This document shows, piece after piece, positions 8,305 through 15,705 of a stretch of 64,000 nucleotides of DNA. Position 1 is the first letter of the stretch. Every line of letters begins with the position of its first letter. Origin of the DNA: SIG299 sp051880375. GTDB taxonomy: Bacteria > Bacillota > Clostridia > Lachnospirales > Lachnospiraceae. The position numbers and the translations under genes were made by a program. The notes below the pieces were generated by a model. That model did not search any database. It was not told the DNA's origin and was given only the letters and a program-made list of their open reading frames with translations. The stretch is taken from contig JBJENV010000021.1 in assembly GCA_051880375.1 (NCBI GenBank), positions 22,135-86,134 on the forward strand, in the 5' to 3' direction.

Positions 8305-8745
8305 ATGGGAAGTATCGTAAAAATTCTAGCCTTGTTTGCCTTAGTAATGTTCGGTGTAGTCAGTTATAAAGACGGAGGACTTATTTCTGGCGGAGGCTAT
8401 TTGAAAGGTAATAATGGCATTGAAAATGTATCAAGTAGTGTTGTTGATAAAAGTAGTAATTCACAACAAACTTCTCTGACTATTAGTTCAAATACATCTG
8501 TTGTAACACCTGCGATAAAAGAATTTTGGGTGATAATTGACAAGAATATAATTTTATATAACAACGAGACAATCAAAAATGTCCAAAGCTTGATAGAGAT
8601 TATAGTAAATGAACTGGGAGAAGGTGAACAGGCATTAGTAATTTTACATGATGATACCGCTATTGAAAATACACTTGAGGATATAAAAAATACGTTAGAC
8701 AAGAATAAAATACCTTGGATAACACCAACGCCAATTGAACCATAG
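8305..8745 (+). CDS. Small membrane-anchored protein with ExbD-like domain (copy 2)
   Basis: A 146-residue paralogue of the preceding gene with a different N-terminal membrane segment (VKILALFALVMFGVVSY) and Ser/Asn-rich linker, but an almost identical C-terminal domain ending in NTLDKNKIPWITPTPI. The last 120 or so coding bases of both genes are nearly identical, which points to a recent tandem duplication or gene conversion. The ribosome binding site (GGAG) lies inside the end of copy 1. Neither copy has the ExbD membrane-helix aspartate, so neither should be the channel partner itself. Confidence 0.7.
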   Translation: MGSIVKILALFALVMFGVVSYKDGGLISGGGYLKGNNGIENVSSSVVDKSSNSQQTSLTISSNTSVVTPAIKEFWVIIDKNIILYNNETIKNVQSLIEIIVNELGEGEQALVILHDDTAIENTLEDIKNTLDKNKIPWITPTPIEP

Positions 8746-8788
8746 ATAAAATACTATAAAAATTTAAAAAAGGTAGGAAATTGAAAAT

Positions 8789-9214
8789 ATGACATTAGAT
8801 GCTTTTATTATTTCAATTAAAAGAATATGGAATTCAGGAATTGATATGTTAATAGTAGGAATCGTATTAATAACTTTATTTATTATATTAGCACTTAATA
8901 TTAAAAAGAAAGAGTATCGAAAAAACCCAGATAAAAAGCCAGATAAAATATTGTTACGTATTAATTCTCTATATCAATGGGGAATTGAAGCATGCCCGTT
9001 GCTTGGCACTCTTGGAACGGTTGTAGCACTTATTGCTCAAACAAATTCTTCAGGAAATATTGAAGTTCAGGCAAACTTTATGTATGCATTGACTTCTACA
9101 TTTTGGGGAATTATCGGGGCACTTGTATGTAAGTTTACTGAGAGTCTATTAGGAATAAACGGGTATTATGAAAACTTGGCTGAGGAACGCGGAATAGAAG
9201 ATTCTCCGAAGTAA
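8789..9214 (+). CDS. ExbB/TolQ/MotA-like proton channel protein, short form
   Basis: A 141-residue membrane protein with three predicted helices at about residues 18-37, 70-88 and 103-125. The second helix contains CPLLGTLGTVVALIAQ and the third ALTSTFWGIIGALVCKF, matching the family patterns P-x-LGLLGTV-x-G and AL-x-TA-x-GL-x-AA of ExbB/TolQ. Family members form pentamers around an ExbD/TolR or MotB dimer and convert ion flow to mechanical work. It is shorter than E. coli ExbB, mainly because the cytoplasmic parts are reduced. The next gene encodes a matching ExbD-like partner. Confidence 0.75.
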   Translation: MTLDAFIISIKRIWNSGIDMLIVGIVLITLFIILALNIKKKEYRKNPDKKPDKILLRINSLYQWGIEACPLLGTLGTVVALIAQTNSSGNIEVQANFMYALTSTFWGIIGALVCKFTESLLGINGYYENLAEERGIEDSPK

Positions 9215-9234
9215 ACTATGAAAGAAAAGAGTGA

Positions 9235-9906
9235 ATGACGATGAAAAAGACGAGTGCTATAAAGAAGATTATTAATTTATCACCGCTTGTAGATGTCTTT
9301 ATGATTGTAATCTTTTGGTATATCATGTTCAGCAATCAGAATCTTGCAGAGCAAGAAGCTGCTTCTCAATATACTTTAGAGGATATGAAAAGCAGATATG
9401 AAGAGACTATTGAAAAGCTGGAAATAAATCTAGATAATGCAATGAAAGAGAAAGCAGACACCAATACGTATATTGAAGAATTATTAGCAGAATTGGAAAG
9501 CCTAAAAGAGAAACTAAGTAAATTGGAAGCTGAAAATGAAGCTTTAAAACAAAGCAATGCCGAGTTAAAAGCAGAAAATGAAAAGCTTGCTGGATTGATG
9601 GAACAGGAAGGAAAAACTTTACTACTTCAGCTGACAGGTGGAACAGAGTCGCTGAGAATACTCGAATGTACCTATGAAGGTAAAGTGGAGCGTTTTGCGT
9701 TTACAACGGATGAAAGAGATGGACTCAAAGCCTTTGTAGAAGATAAAATTATGCAATATGTCGGAGCAGGAAACAGAATGAATGTTTTGTTCCTTTACGA
9801 AGGAATTAACTCTTATTCAAAAGATATAGCTGTTATTACGGAAACAATAGAACAGCTACAGAAAGAAGAGTATTTTGTGTATAGCAAAATAAATTTATCT
9901 CGGTAA
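9235..9906 (+). CDS. ExbD/TolR-like channel partner with coiled-coil insertion
   Basis: A 223-residue protein with one N-terminal helix, LSPLVDVFMIVIFWYIMFS, which fits the ExbD/TolR signature: a Pro-Leu-Val-Asp start whose Asp is the proton-carrying residue in the family. A coiled coil of about 80 residues (roughly 45-125) follows, then a C-terminal domain whose end (MNVLFLYEGINSYSKDIAVI) resembles the ExbD/TolR extracellular domain. The coiled coil would hold that domain away from the membrane, as in motility and Zorya-type motors. The start could also be the ATG two codons later (9241). Confidence 0.72.
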   Translation: MTMKKTSAIKKIINLSPLVDVFMIVIFWYIMFSNQNLAEQEAASQYTLEDMKSRYEETIEKLEINLDNAMKEKADTNTYIEELLAELESLKEKLSKLEAENEALKQSNAELKAENEKLAGLMEQEGKTLLLQLTGGTESLRILECTYEGKVERFAFTTDERDGLKAFVEDKIMQYVGAGNRMNVLFLYEGINSYSKDIAVITETIEQLQKEEYFVYSKINLSR

Positions 9907-9933
9907 TATTAAAATAAAGGAAGGGTTGAGAAA

Positions 9934-11064
9934 ATGAGCATTTTTGAAAAGGATATGTTAAAGGGCGGAGAAAAAGAACTGCAAAAGTTAAAAGAGTCTG
10001 TCAGACAACTTGATGATTGTGAAAAGGCTTTAAAAGAGCTGGAGCATACGGAAAAAGAAGAGCAGAAGCAACTGGAAAAGCGAAAAAAAGAAATTGACAA
10101 TGAGGTAGAGGAGAAAGAAGCAGAAAAACGAAAAAAAGTAGCAGAACCGTTTGATAACGTAATACTCGAACTGGAAAAAAATAAAAAGGAAAAAGTAACG
10201 GAGAAGGAGAAAAAAAGGAAAGAAGAAATTAAGGCAAGATGCGAAAATGAAACAGGAGGGTTACGGGAAAGAGGGAATAACCTAAAAGCGCAGATTAAGA
10301 AAATTGCAGAAGAGGACGGGATTCCGGGAGTATGTATTTCGAAGCTTTTTTTGGCGTTTTATTATCCGAAGCATGTTTCAGATTTTTTTGTTTTGTTTTT
10401 AAGTCTTGCGGTAATTTTTTTACTGATTCCGTTAGGATGCTTTAAACTGCTTTTTACCACAGGAACGATACAGCAGCTCACTATTCTTTATTTGATAACA
10501 ATCGTTGCTTTTTTTGTGATTTACCTGTTGCTGAATAATTTAGTGAAGGAAAAACACATTAATGCATTTCAAAGCATTAATGAAGTCCGCAGCGAAAGGC
10601 ATAAAACAGAACAGGAAATCAAAGAAATCATTCAGAAAATTGAAAAATCAACGGATGAAGAACTTGGACTGGATGAATATAATAATGCAATTGCTGAATT
10701 GGAAGCATCCATATCAGAAAAAAAGCTTGAAAAGGAAAATGCATTAAATAGTTTCGATGATGACGCGGAAAGTAAAGAAAAACGGGAAAACGAAATCAGG
10801 GGGACGCATGAAGATGAACTCCGGTCTATGAGTAAAAAGCTGGAGGAAACCACAAGGTTAAGAACGGAAAAACTGAATGAGCTTAGTGAACGTGAAAAAG
10901 GATTACATAATACTTACCAGCCGCTACTTTCGATAGAGAAAAATATCTTTAAAGAAAAAGTAATTGACGAGTTGTTAGGCTACATTCAAACGGGTGAGGT
11001 AAAGACAATAGAAGAGGCTATTGAAAAACGAAAGAATCCTAAAGCAGCTGTAGAAGAAAAATAA
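9934..11064 (+). CDS. Coiled coil - two TM helices - coiled coil protein (copy 1), unknown function
   Basis: A 376-residue protein. Residues 1-125 are a highly charged Lys/Glu coiled coil. Next comes a conserved-looking segment (IPGVCISKLFLAFYYPKHVSDFF) that leads into two membrane helices at about 148-168 and 175-200. A second coiled coil follows, with a short globular end (EKNIFKEKVIDELLGYIQTG). Both coils should be cytoplasmic. A paralogue lies at 20065-21183, about 9 kb away, with the same layout and matching SKLFLA, INNLVKEK-like and PNIF-VxDxL-YIxTG segments. It could link the membrane channel to the cytoplasmic kinase module next door; that is inference. Confidence 0.72.
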   Translation: MSIFEKDMLKGGEKELQKLKESVRQLDDCEKALKELEHTEKEEQKQLEKRKKEIDNEVEEKEAEKRKKVAEPFDNVILELEKNKKEKVTEKEKKRKEEIKARCENETGGLRERGNNLKAQIKKIAEEDGIPGVCISKLFLAFYYPKHVSDFFVLFLSLAVIFLLIPLGCFKLLFTTGTIQQLTILYLITIVAFFVIYLLLNNLVKEKHINAFQSINEVRSERHKTEQEIKEIIQKIEKSTDEELGLDEYNNAIAELEASISEKKLEKENALNSFDDDAESKEKRENEIRGTHEDELRSMSKKLEETTRLRTEKLNELSEREKGLHNTYQPLLSIEKNIFKEKVIDELLGYIQTGEVKTIEEAIEKRKNPKAAVEEK

Positions 11065-11079
11065 CGTCTGCATATTTCC

Positions 11080-11116
11080 GGAAGGACACTTGTATGTCCA
11101 TCCTCCTTGCTATAGT
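11080..11116 (+). promoter_or_regulatory. Hairpin and possible promoter before the kinase gene
   Basis: GGA-a-GGACA and TGTCC-a-TCC (11080-11103) form an 8-bp hairpin with one mismatch. TTGTAT (11090-11095) lies in its loop and right arm, and TATAGT (11111-11116) follows after a short 15-base gap. It may be the promoter and operator of the kinase operon; there is no T-run, so a terminator is less likely. Confidence 0.35.
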
Positions 11117-11157
11117 GAAGGTATCAACAAACTTCAGAAGGAAGGTGGATAGATTCT

Positions 11158-12459
11158 ATGGCAGAGCTTCGGTTAGGACAAACAATAAAAATAAAGACCG
11201 GCGGCAGTGCTGAAATCTTGGAAAAGCTGGGAGAAGGCGGTCAGGGTACAGTATACAGGGTACGATATGAGGGTCAGGAGCTGGCACTGAAATGGTATCG
11301 TTATAACCGTCTACAGGACCCGGTTGCATTCTATAAAAACCTGGAGAACAATATTGCCGCCGGAGCTCCGGATGAAACTTTTCTTTGGCCAATGGCAATT
11401 ACGGAACCGCAGGAGGGAAGCTTTGGATATCTGATGAAGCTTCGAGATGAGGAATATAAGGAGTTTTCGCAGTTTTTGCTTGCAAAGGAGCGGTTTCGAA
11501 GCATTTCGGCAGTAATCAATGCGGCGCTTGAAATCACAAACAGCTTTCGGCTGTTACATAATAAGGGCTATAGCTATCAGGATTTTAACGACGGAAACTT
11601 TTTTCTGCATCCGGTAACCGGGCAGGTGCTGATTTGTGATAACGACAATGTGGTACCGGAGGGCTACAGCCTTGGAATCATGGGAAAGTGCCGCTATATG
11701 GCACCGGAAATCGTGCTTGGGAAAAAGCTTCCGGATAAGTTTACCGACCGGTATTCGCTTGCGGTTATCTTGTACCGGCTGCTGTTTCTGGAACATCCGT
11801 TAGAGGGCAGGATGACGATGGCACCCTGCATTACAGAGGAACTGGAACGGAAGTATTATGCGGAGCATCCGCTTTTTGTGTGGGATGAAAACAATGCAGG
11901 AAACCGTCCGGTTCGCGGAGTACATACCAATGAGCTGAAGCTCTGGCATATGTACCCTGACTTTATTCAAACATTATTTCAACTGGCATTCAGCCAACGT
12001 GCTTTAAAAGGTGAGGAAACAGACCTCCGCATTATGGAAAAGATATGGCAGGAAAATTTTATTCGCTTAAGGGATTGCCTGATGCTCTGTCCGGAATGCG
12101 GCGAGGAGATTTTTTACCACTTTAACGCACCGGATTGCTATTGTGCAAACTGCGGAATATGGCTGCAGGTGCCCCTGACGCTGAAGGTAAAAAAGTGGGT
12201 GGTCGTTGTTCAGAAAGGAAAACGACTGACTGCCTGTCATACCTTGCGGGACAGTGAAAACTATAAGGAGATTACCGGAGAATTTGTTACCGGCAGGAAT
12301 AATGAAAGCATTCTTGGACTGAAAAACTGTTCGGAACACGTATGGACAGCAGTGCTGCCAAACGGAGCTCGTAAGCTCTATGGAAAGCATCAGGTAATCC
12401 GACTGGTACAAGGTCTAAAAATTGAGTTTTCGGATGCTGTTGTAGCAGAACTTGTTTGA
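11158..12459 (+). CDS. Protein kinase-like protein with C-terminal zinc ribbon (TerY-P type)
   Basis: A 433-residue protein with a Ser/Thr kinase fold. The glycine loop GEGGQGTVY (about residues 25-33) and the lysine in ALKWYR are present. The catalytic loop reads SYQDFNDGNFF, the metal-binding segment reads ICDNDNV instead of DFG, and MAPEIV marks the activation segment end. The D-N-D form is typical of kinases found with TerY-type VWA proteins. After the kinase domain, CPECG and CANCG pairs form a zinc ribbon near residues 310-335. It is the first gene of a kinase-VWA-PP2C-TerY-C set and is probably the enzyme that the phosphatase two genes on opposes. Confidence 0.85.
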   Translation: MAELRLGQTIKIKTGGSAEILEKLGEGGQGTVYRVRYEGQELALKWYRYNRLQDPVAFYKNLENNIAAGAPDETFLWPMAITEPQEGSFGYLMKLRDEEYKEFSQFLLAKERFRSISAVINAALEITNSFRLLHNKGYSYQDFNDGNFFLHPVTGQVLICDNDNVVPEGYSLGIMGKCRYMAPEIVLGKKLPDKFTDRYSLAVILYRLLFLEHPLEGRMTMAPCITEELERKYYAEHPLFVWDENNAGNRPVRGVHTNELKLWHMYPDFIQTLFQLAFSQRALKGEETDLRIMEKIWQENFIRLRDCLMLCPECGEEIFYHFNAPDCYCANCGIWLQVPLTLKVKKWVVVVQKGKRLTACHTLRDSENYKEITGEFVTGRNNESILGLKNCSEHVWTAVLPNGARKLYGKHQVIRLVQGLKIEFSDAVVAELV

Positions 12460-12477
12460 GAAAGTGGGGAACAGAGT

Positions 12478-13221
12478 ATGGGAATGTACGACGAAACGGT
12501 CGAAGTTGCCAGAAGAAGTATGGTACTCTTCTTTTTGGTGGACACTTCGGAAAGCATGAAAGGAAGCAAGCTGGGTGCAGTGAACGCTGCCATAGAAGAA
12601 ATAGTTCCGGAATTGAAGGAAATTGCAGAAACAAACGCGGACGCGCGATTAAAGATAGCAACACTGGAATTTTCCACCGGCTCCCGGTGGATTACAAAAG
12701 AACCGGTGGAAGCAGAGCAGTTCCATTGGAATCCGCTTTCCGCTGAGGGTGTTACGGACTTTGGAGATGCCTGCATAAGCCTGGATAAAAAGCTTGTAAA
12801 GTCTGGATTTATGAAAGAAGCAACAGGCTCCTTTGCTCCGGTTATCTTCTTACTGTCAGATGGAGAGCCGACAGACAATTATAAAAAGGGTCTGGAGCTG
12901 CTGCGGAACAATCCGTGGTTTCGGGCAGCGATTAAGGTGGCAGTTGCCATCGGAGAGGATGCAAATACAGAAATATTGAGCGAATTTACCGGAAACAGGG
13001 AATCAGTGATTACGGTATACTCATCGGAGAGCTTAAAAAAATGGATTCGCTTTGTCAGCGTAAGAGCTTCCGAGGTAGGAAGTCAGAGTGCGGATGTCAG
13101 TGTAGTTACCGAACATGGGGATATGCCGAGGTTAATCAGTAAGCAGGAGGAATTAAACCGTGAAATTCAGCTGATAGAGGCAGAGGATTTTGAAAGCTAT
13201 GAAGGTGATGTACAATGGTAA
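12478..13221 (+). CDS. VWA-domain protein, TerY-like
   Basis: A 247-residue von Willebrand factor A domain protein. The metal-ion site motif DTSES (DxSxS) is at about residues 22-26, and the later LLSDGEPTDNY supplies the usual acidic metal-site residue. The sequence resembles TerY of tellurite-resistance-type loci, without the C-terminal TerY-C metal-binding domain, which is encoded separately two genes later. Such proteins are thought to scaffold metal-dependent complexes in the cytoplasm. The stop overlaps the start of the phosphatase gene by 7 bases. Confidence 0.87.
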   Translation: MGMYDETVEVARRSMVLFFLVDTSESMKGSKLGAVNAAIEEIVPELKEIAETNADARLKIATLEFSTGSRWITKEPVEAEQFHWNPLSAEGVTDFGDACISLDKKLVKSGFMKEATGSFAPVIFLLSDGEPTDNYKKGLELLRNNPWFRAAIKVAVAIGEDANTEILSEFTGNRESVITVYSSESLKKWIRFVSVRASEVGSQSADVSVVTEHGDMPRLISKQEELNREIQLIEAEDFESYEGDVQW

Positions 13222-14048
13222 AGACATTTCATGTCTCTGTCACGGGTGAGCGCCACAAGCGTCAGAAGAAAGAATGTCAGGACTATGCATGGAGCGGACA
13301 AAATGACGGTTGCAGTATTGCAATAGTATGCGACGGTCATGGCGGTGCAGATTATGTGAGGAGTTCCGTGGGAGCGAAGCTTGCCTGTAGGGCGGCAGCC
13401 GAGAACATTCTGTCTTTTCTTGATGCAATGGTGCCGGAAATTATGCAGGCGGATGCAGACGGACTTTTAAATGATTTGGAAAGAAGTATTGTATATCGCT
13501 GGAATGAACTTGTGAAGGAGCATCATAGCTTACATCCGCTTAAGGAGGAAGAACTGCAAAGCGTATCCGATGCTGTAAAAAAGAAATATCTGGATCAGAA
13601 GTGTATCGAGGAAGCTTACGGCACCACATTGATCGCAGCGGTGATGACGGAGGAATACTGGTTCGGAATTCAGATAGGAGACGGAACCTGTGTCGTGCTT
13701 GATAAAAAAGGACGATGGAAGCAGCCGATTCCATGGGATGAGCGGTGCATTTTAAATCAGACGACATCACTTTGTGCAGAGGATGCCGGCTATTGTTTCC
13801 GACATTACTATTCGGAGCGGATACCGGAGGCTGTTTTCCTTGGTACGGACGGGGTGGACACATCCTTTGAAAATGAGGAAAAACTGTACGATTTTTATCA
13901 GCTTGTCCGAAATTCCGTGATAAGTATGGAGCTTTCAAAGGCACTTACTGAACTGAGCGGTTTTCTCCCAAGGCTCTCAACCAGAGGAAGCGGTGATGAT
14001 ATTTCCATATCAGCGATTGTGAGGAGTAAAGATGAAACTGTTTCATGA
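13215..14048 (+). CDS. PP2C-family Ser/Thr protein phosphatase
   Basis: A 277-residue PP2C-type phosphatase that uses a pair of metal ions held by aspartates. The signature motifs are VCDGHGG (about residues 37-43), QIGDGTCVV, and LGTDGVDTSFEN; near the end, GSGDDIS supplies another metal ligand. It overlaps both neighbours (7 bases with the VWA gene, 17 bases with the TerY-C gene), which indicates tight coupling. Together with the kinase and the VWA protein it forms the triad described by Aravind and colleagues as TerY-P. Confidence 0.88.
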   Translation: MVKTFHVSVTGERHKRQKKECQDYAWSGQNDGCSIAIVCDGHGGADYVRSSVGAKLACRAAAENILSFLDAMVPEIMQADADGLLNDLERSIVYRWNELVKEHHSLHPLKEEELQSVSDAVKKKYLDQKCIEEAYGTTLIAAVMTEEYWFGIQIGDGTCVVLDKKGRWKQPIPWDERCILNQTTSLCAEDAGYCFRHYYSERIPEAVFLGTDGVDTSFENEEKLYDFYQLVRNSVISMELSKALTELSGFLPRLSTRGSGDDISISAIVRSKDETVS

Positions 14049-14430
14049 ATTTGCAAAAATGATAACGGAAGAGAAGAAAACAAGAAAAGCTGCAATCGTA
14101 GTGGCACGCTGCTTAAAGTCCGGAGAGACCTTTGGAGTCAGACTGGAGCAAAAAGAAGAAAAGCTGTGGAGCCGTACCTGGGCATTTAAAATCAGTGAAG
14201 CAGCGGCCATGCGGGAAGGGTATGAGAAGACGGAGATTATTGGGAATACCATTACAGATAGCGAATATCCCGGTTGCCCTTATTGCGGTGCAATGCACTG
14301 GTGTGTATGTCCCTGCGGAAAAGCAAACTGCCTTACCGGAACAGAGGATGAAGTAACCTGCGCCTGGTGCAACACGACACGCAAAGTAAAGCAGGGAGTT
14401 GAAATTCATATTTCAGGAGGAGCCTATTAA
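14032..14430 (+). CDS. Stand-alone TerY-C-like metal-binding protein
   Basis: A 132-residue protein. The N-terminal part (AIVVARCLKSGETFGVRLEQ) is a small beta domain; the C-terminal part has CPYCG, C-x-C-x-CG, and CAWC pairs, a Cys-rich arrangement resembling the TerY-C domain usually fused to the C-terminus of TerY. Here it is a separate gene that starts inside the phosphatase gene, with GAGGAG upstream. It probably binds zinc and joins the VWA/kinase/phosphatase complex. Confidence 0.7.
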   Translation: MKLFHEFAKMITEEKKTRKAAIVVARCLKSGETFGVRLEQKEEKLWSRTWAFKISEAAAMREGYEKTEIIGNTITDSEYPGCPYCGAMHWCVCPCGKANCLTGTEDEVTCAWCNTTRKVKQGVEIHISGGAY

Positions 14431-14451
14431 AAGAAAAGGAAGAATACGAGG

Positions 14452-15405
14452 ATGGAAGTCGAAAAGAATGCAAAACTGGAACGCGTATTGAGAATATATA
14501 CGCGCTTAATGAATGGCGAAACATTAAATAAGTCGGAGCTTGCAAATGATTTTGGCGTAAATGAAAAAAGTATTCAGCGGGACATTGAAGAAATCAGAAA
14601 CTTTTTGGATTGTCAGATGGCAGAAAACGGATTTGAAAATTCAGTCATATATGACAGGGAGAAAAAAGGGTATCGACTGGAGCAGATTTATAAGCTGAAG
14701 CTGACAAACAGCGAGGTACTTGCAATCTGTAAAATCCTGCTGGACAGCCGTTCTTTGACAAAGCCGGAAATGACGGAAATATTAGATAAACTGATTGACT
14801 GCTGTGTACCGAAGGTAAATCAGAAGACGGTAACCGACCTGATTTTAAATGAAAAGGAACATTATATTGAACCGCAGCACAAACGTGTGTTTATTGATAT
14901 GATGTGGGATATCGGGCAGGCAATCCAGACTGCCCGGTATATAGAAATTGATTATCAGAAATCGAAGTACAATAACATTGTAACCCGTAAGCTGAAACCG
15001 TTGGCAATTATGTTTTCAGAGTATTACTTTTATCTGACCGCATTTCTGGAAAACTATAAGTCGGAGAAATACTTTGCAAATCCGGAGGACCCGTTTCCTA
15101 CAATTTACCGGATTGACCGTATCCGGGAATTGCGCGTGCTGGATGAGCATTACCACGTTCCTTACGGAAATCGTTTTGAAGAAGGCGAGTTTCGTAAACG
15201 GATACAGTTTATGCAGGGCGGAAGGCTCCGAAAACTGAAGTTTAAATATAAGGGAGATTCCATAGAAGCCATTTTAGACCGGCTGCCGACGGCAAAGATT
15301 ATTTCAGAAAATGACGGTGTCTATACGCTGACCGCAGAGGTGTTTGGAAACGGAATTGATATGTGGCTGGCAAGTCAGGGAGACAGGATAGAAGTGATAG
15401 AGTAA
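14452..15405 (+). CDS. HTH / WYL-domain transcriptional regulator
   Basis: A 317-residue regulator. The N-terminal winged helix (LERVLRIYTRLMNGETLNKS, then VNEKSIQRDIEEI) is of the DeoR/HTH-11 type, and the central WYL domain runs from ARYIEIDYQKSKYNN to YFYLTAFLENYKS. A WYL C-terminal extension follows (GGRLRKLKFKYKGDSIEAI). WYL proteins often control phage-defence and stress loci by binding a ligand or nucleic acid. It follows the TerY-C gene by 21 bases and may control the module. Confidence 0.9.
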   Translation: MEVEKNAKLERVLRIYTRLMNGETLNKSELANDFGVNEKSIQRDIEEIRNFLDCQMAENGFENSVIYDREKKGYRLEQIYKLKLTNSEVLAICKILLDSRSLTKPEMTEILDKLIDCCVPKVNQKTVTDLILNEKEHYIEPQHKRVFIDMMWDIGQAIQTARYIEIDYQKSKYNNIVTRKLKPLAIMFSEYYFYLTAFLENYKSEKYFANPEDPFPTIYRIDRIRELRVLDEHYHVPYGNRFEEGEFRKRIQFMQGGRLRKLKFKYKGDSIEAILDRLPTAKIISENDGVYTLTAEVFGNGIDMWLASQGDRIEVIE

Positions 15406-15406
15406 A

Positions 15407-15553
15407 ATGGTGTTTCAGAATATAGAAGCATTGCAGCCGGATGTAACTGTTGAAAAGGAAGCATCATTAGCTGCCAAAGTCAACACGATTGCATCGGAAA
15501 TAGCCTTATTCAGTGCATTAAAGGTGCAATATCAGGGAACGGAGTTGCTGTAA
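15407..15553 (+). CDS. Possible small protein or gene remnant (48 aa)
   Basis: An open frame from an ATG two bases after the WYL gene stop, encoding 48 residues with a helical middle (VEKEASLAAKVNTIASEIAL). There is no clear ribosome binding site apart from coupling to the WYL stop. Its TAA overlaps the ATG of the next small frame (TAATG). I do not recognise it. The two small frames could instead be one gene broken by a frameshift around 15510-15550. Confidence 0.3.
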   Translation: MVFQNIEALQPDVTVEKEASLAAKVNTIASEIALFSALKVQYQGTELL

Positions 15554-15705
15554 TGGGACCGGTAGCATCTTTAATATTTAGACCGGCTACCAAAGGTAAA
15601 TGTTGTATGAAAAATAAGGGTATTTATGAGTTCCTAAAGAGGTGTTCTGTACTAGAATATACAATTGTAAAGAGTGGTGAATCAAAATGGGCGAAAGAGA
15701 ATTAA
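15553..15705 (+). CDS. Possible small protein or gene remnant (50 aa)
   Basis: A 50-residue frame beginning at the overlapping TAATG, preceded by GGAACGGAG. The reading MGPVASLIFRPATKGKCCMK looks protein-like and the frame stays open upstream of the ATG to about 15454, which is why a frameshifted single gene is an alternative. It overlaps the start of the next gene by 19 bases. Function unknown. Confidence 0.3.
   Translation: MGPVASLIFRPATKGKCCMKNKGIYEFLKRCSVLEYTIVKSGESKWAKEN

Noticed and set aside
9366..10100. Minus-strand Ser/Phe-rich frames opposite the coiled-coil genes
   Set aside because: They mirror Lys/Glu-rich codons of the plus-strand coiled coils and lack ribosome binding sites.
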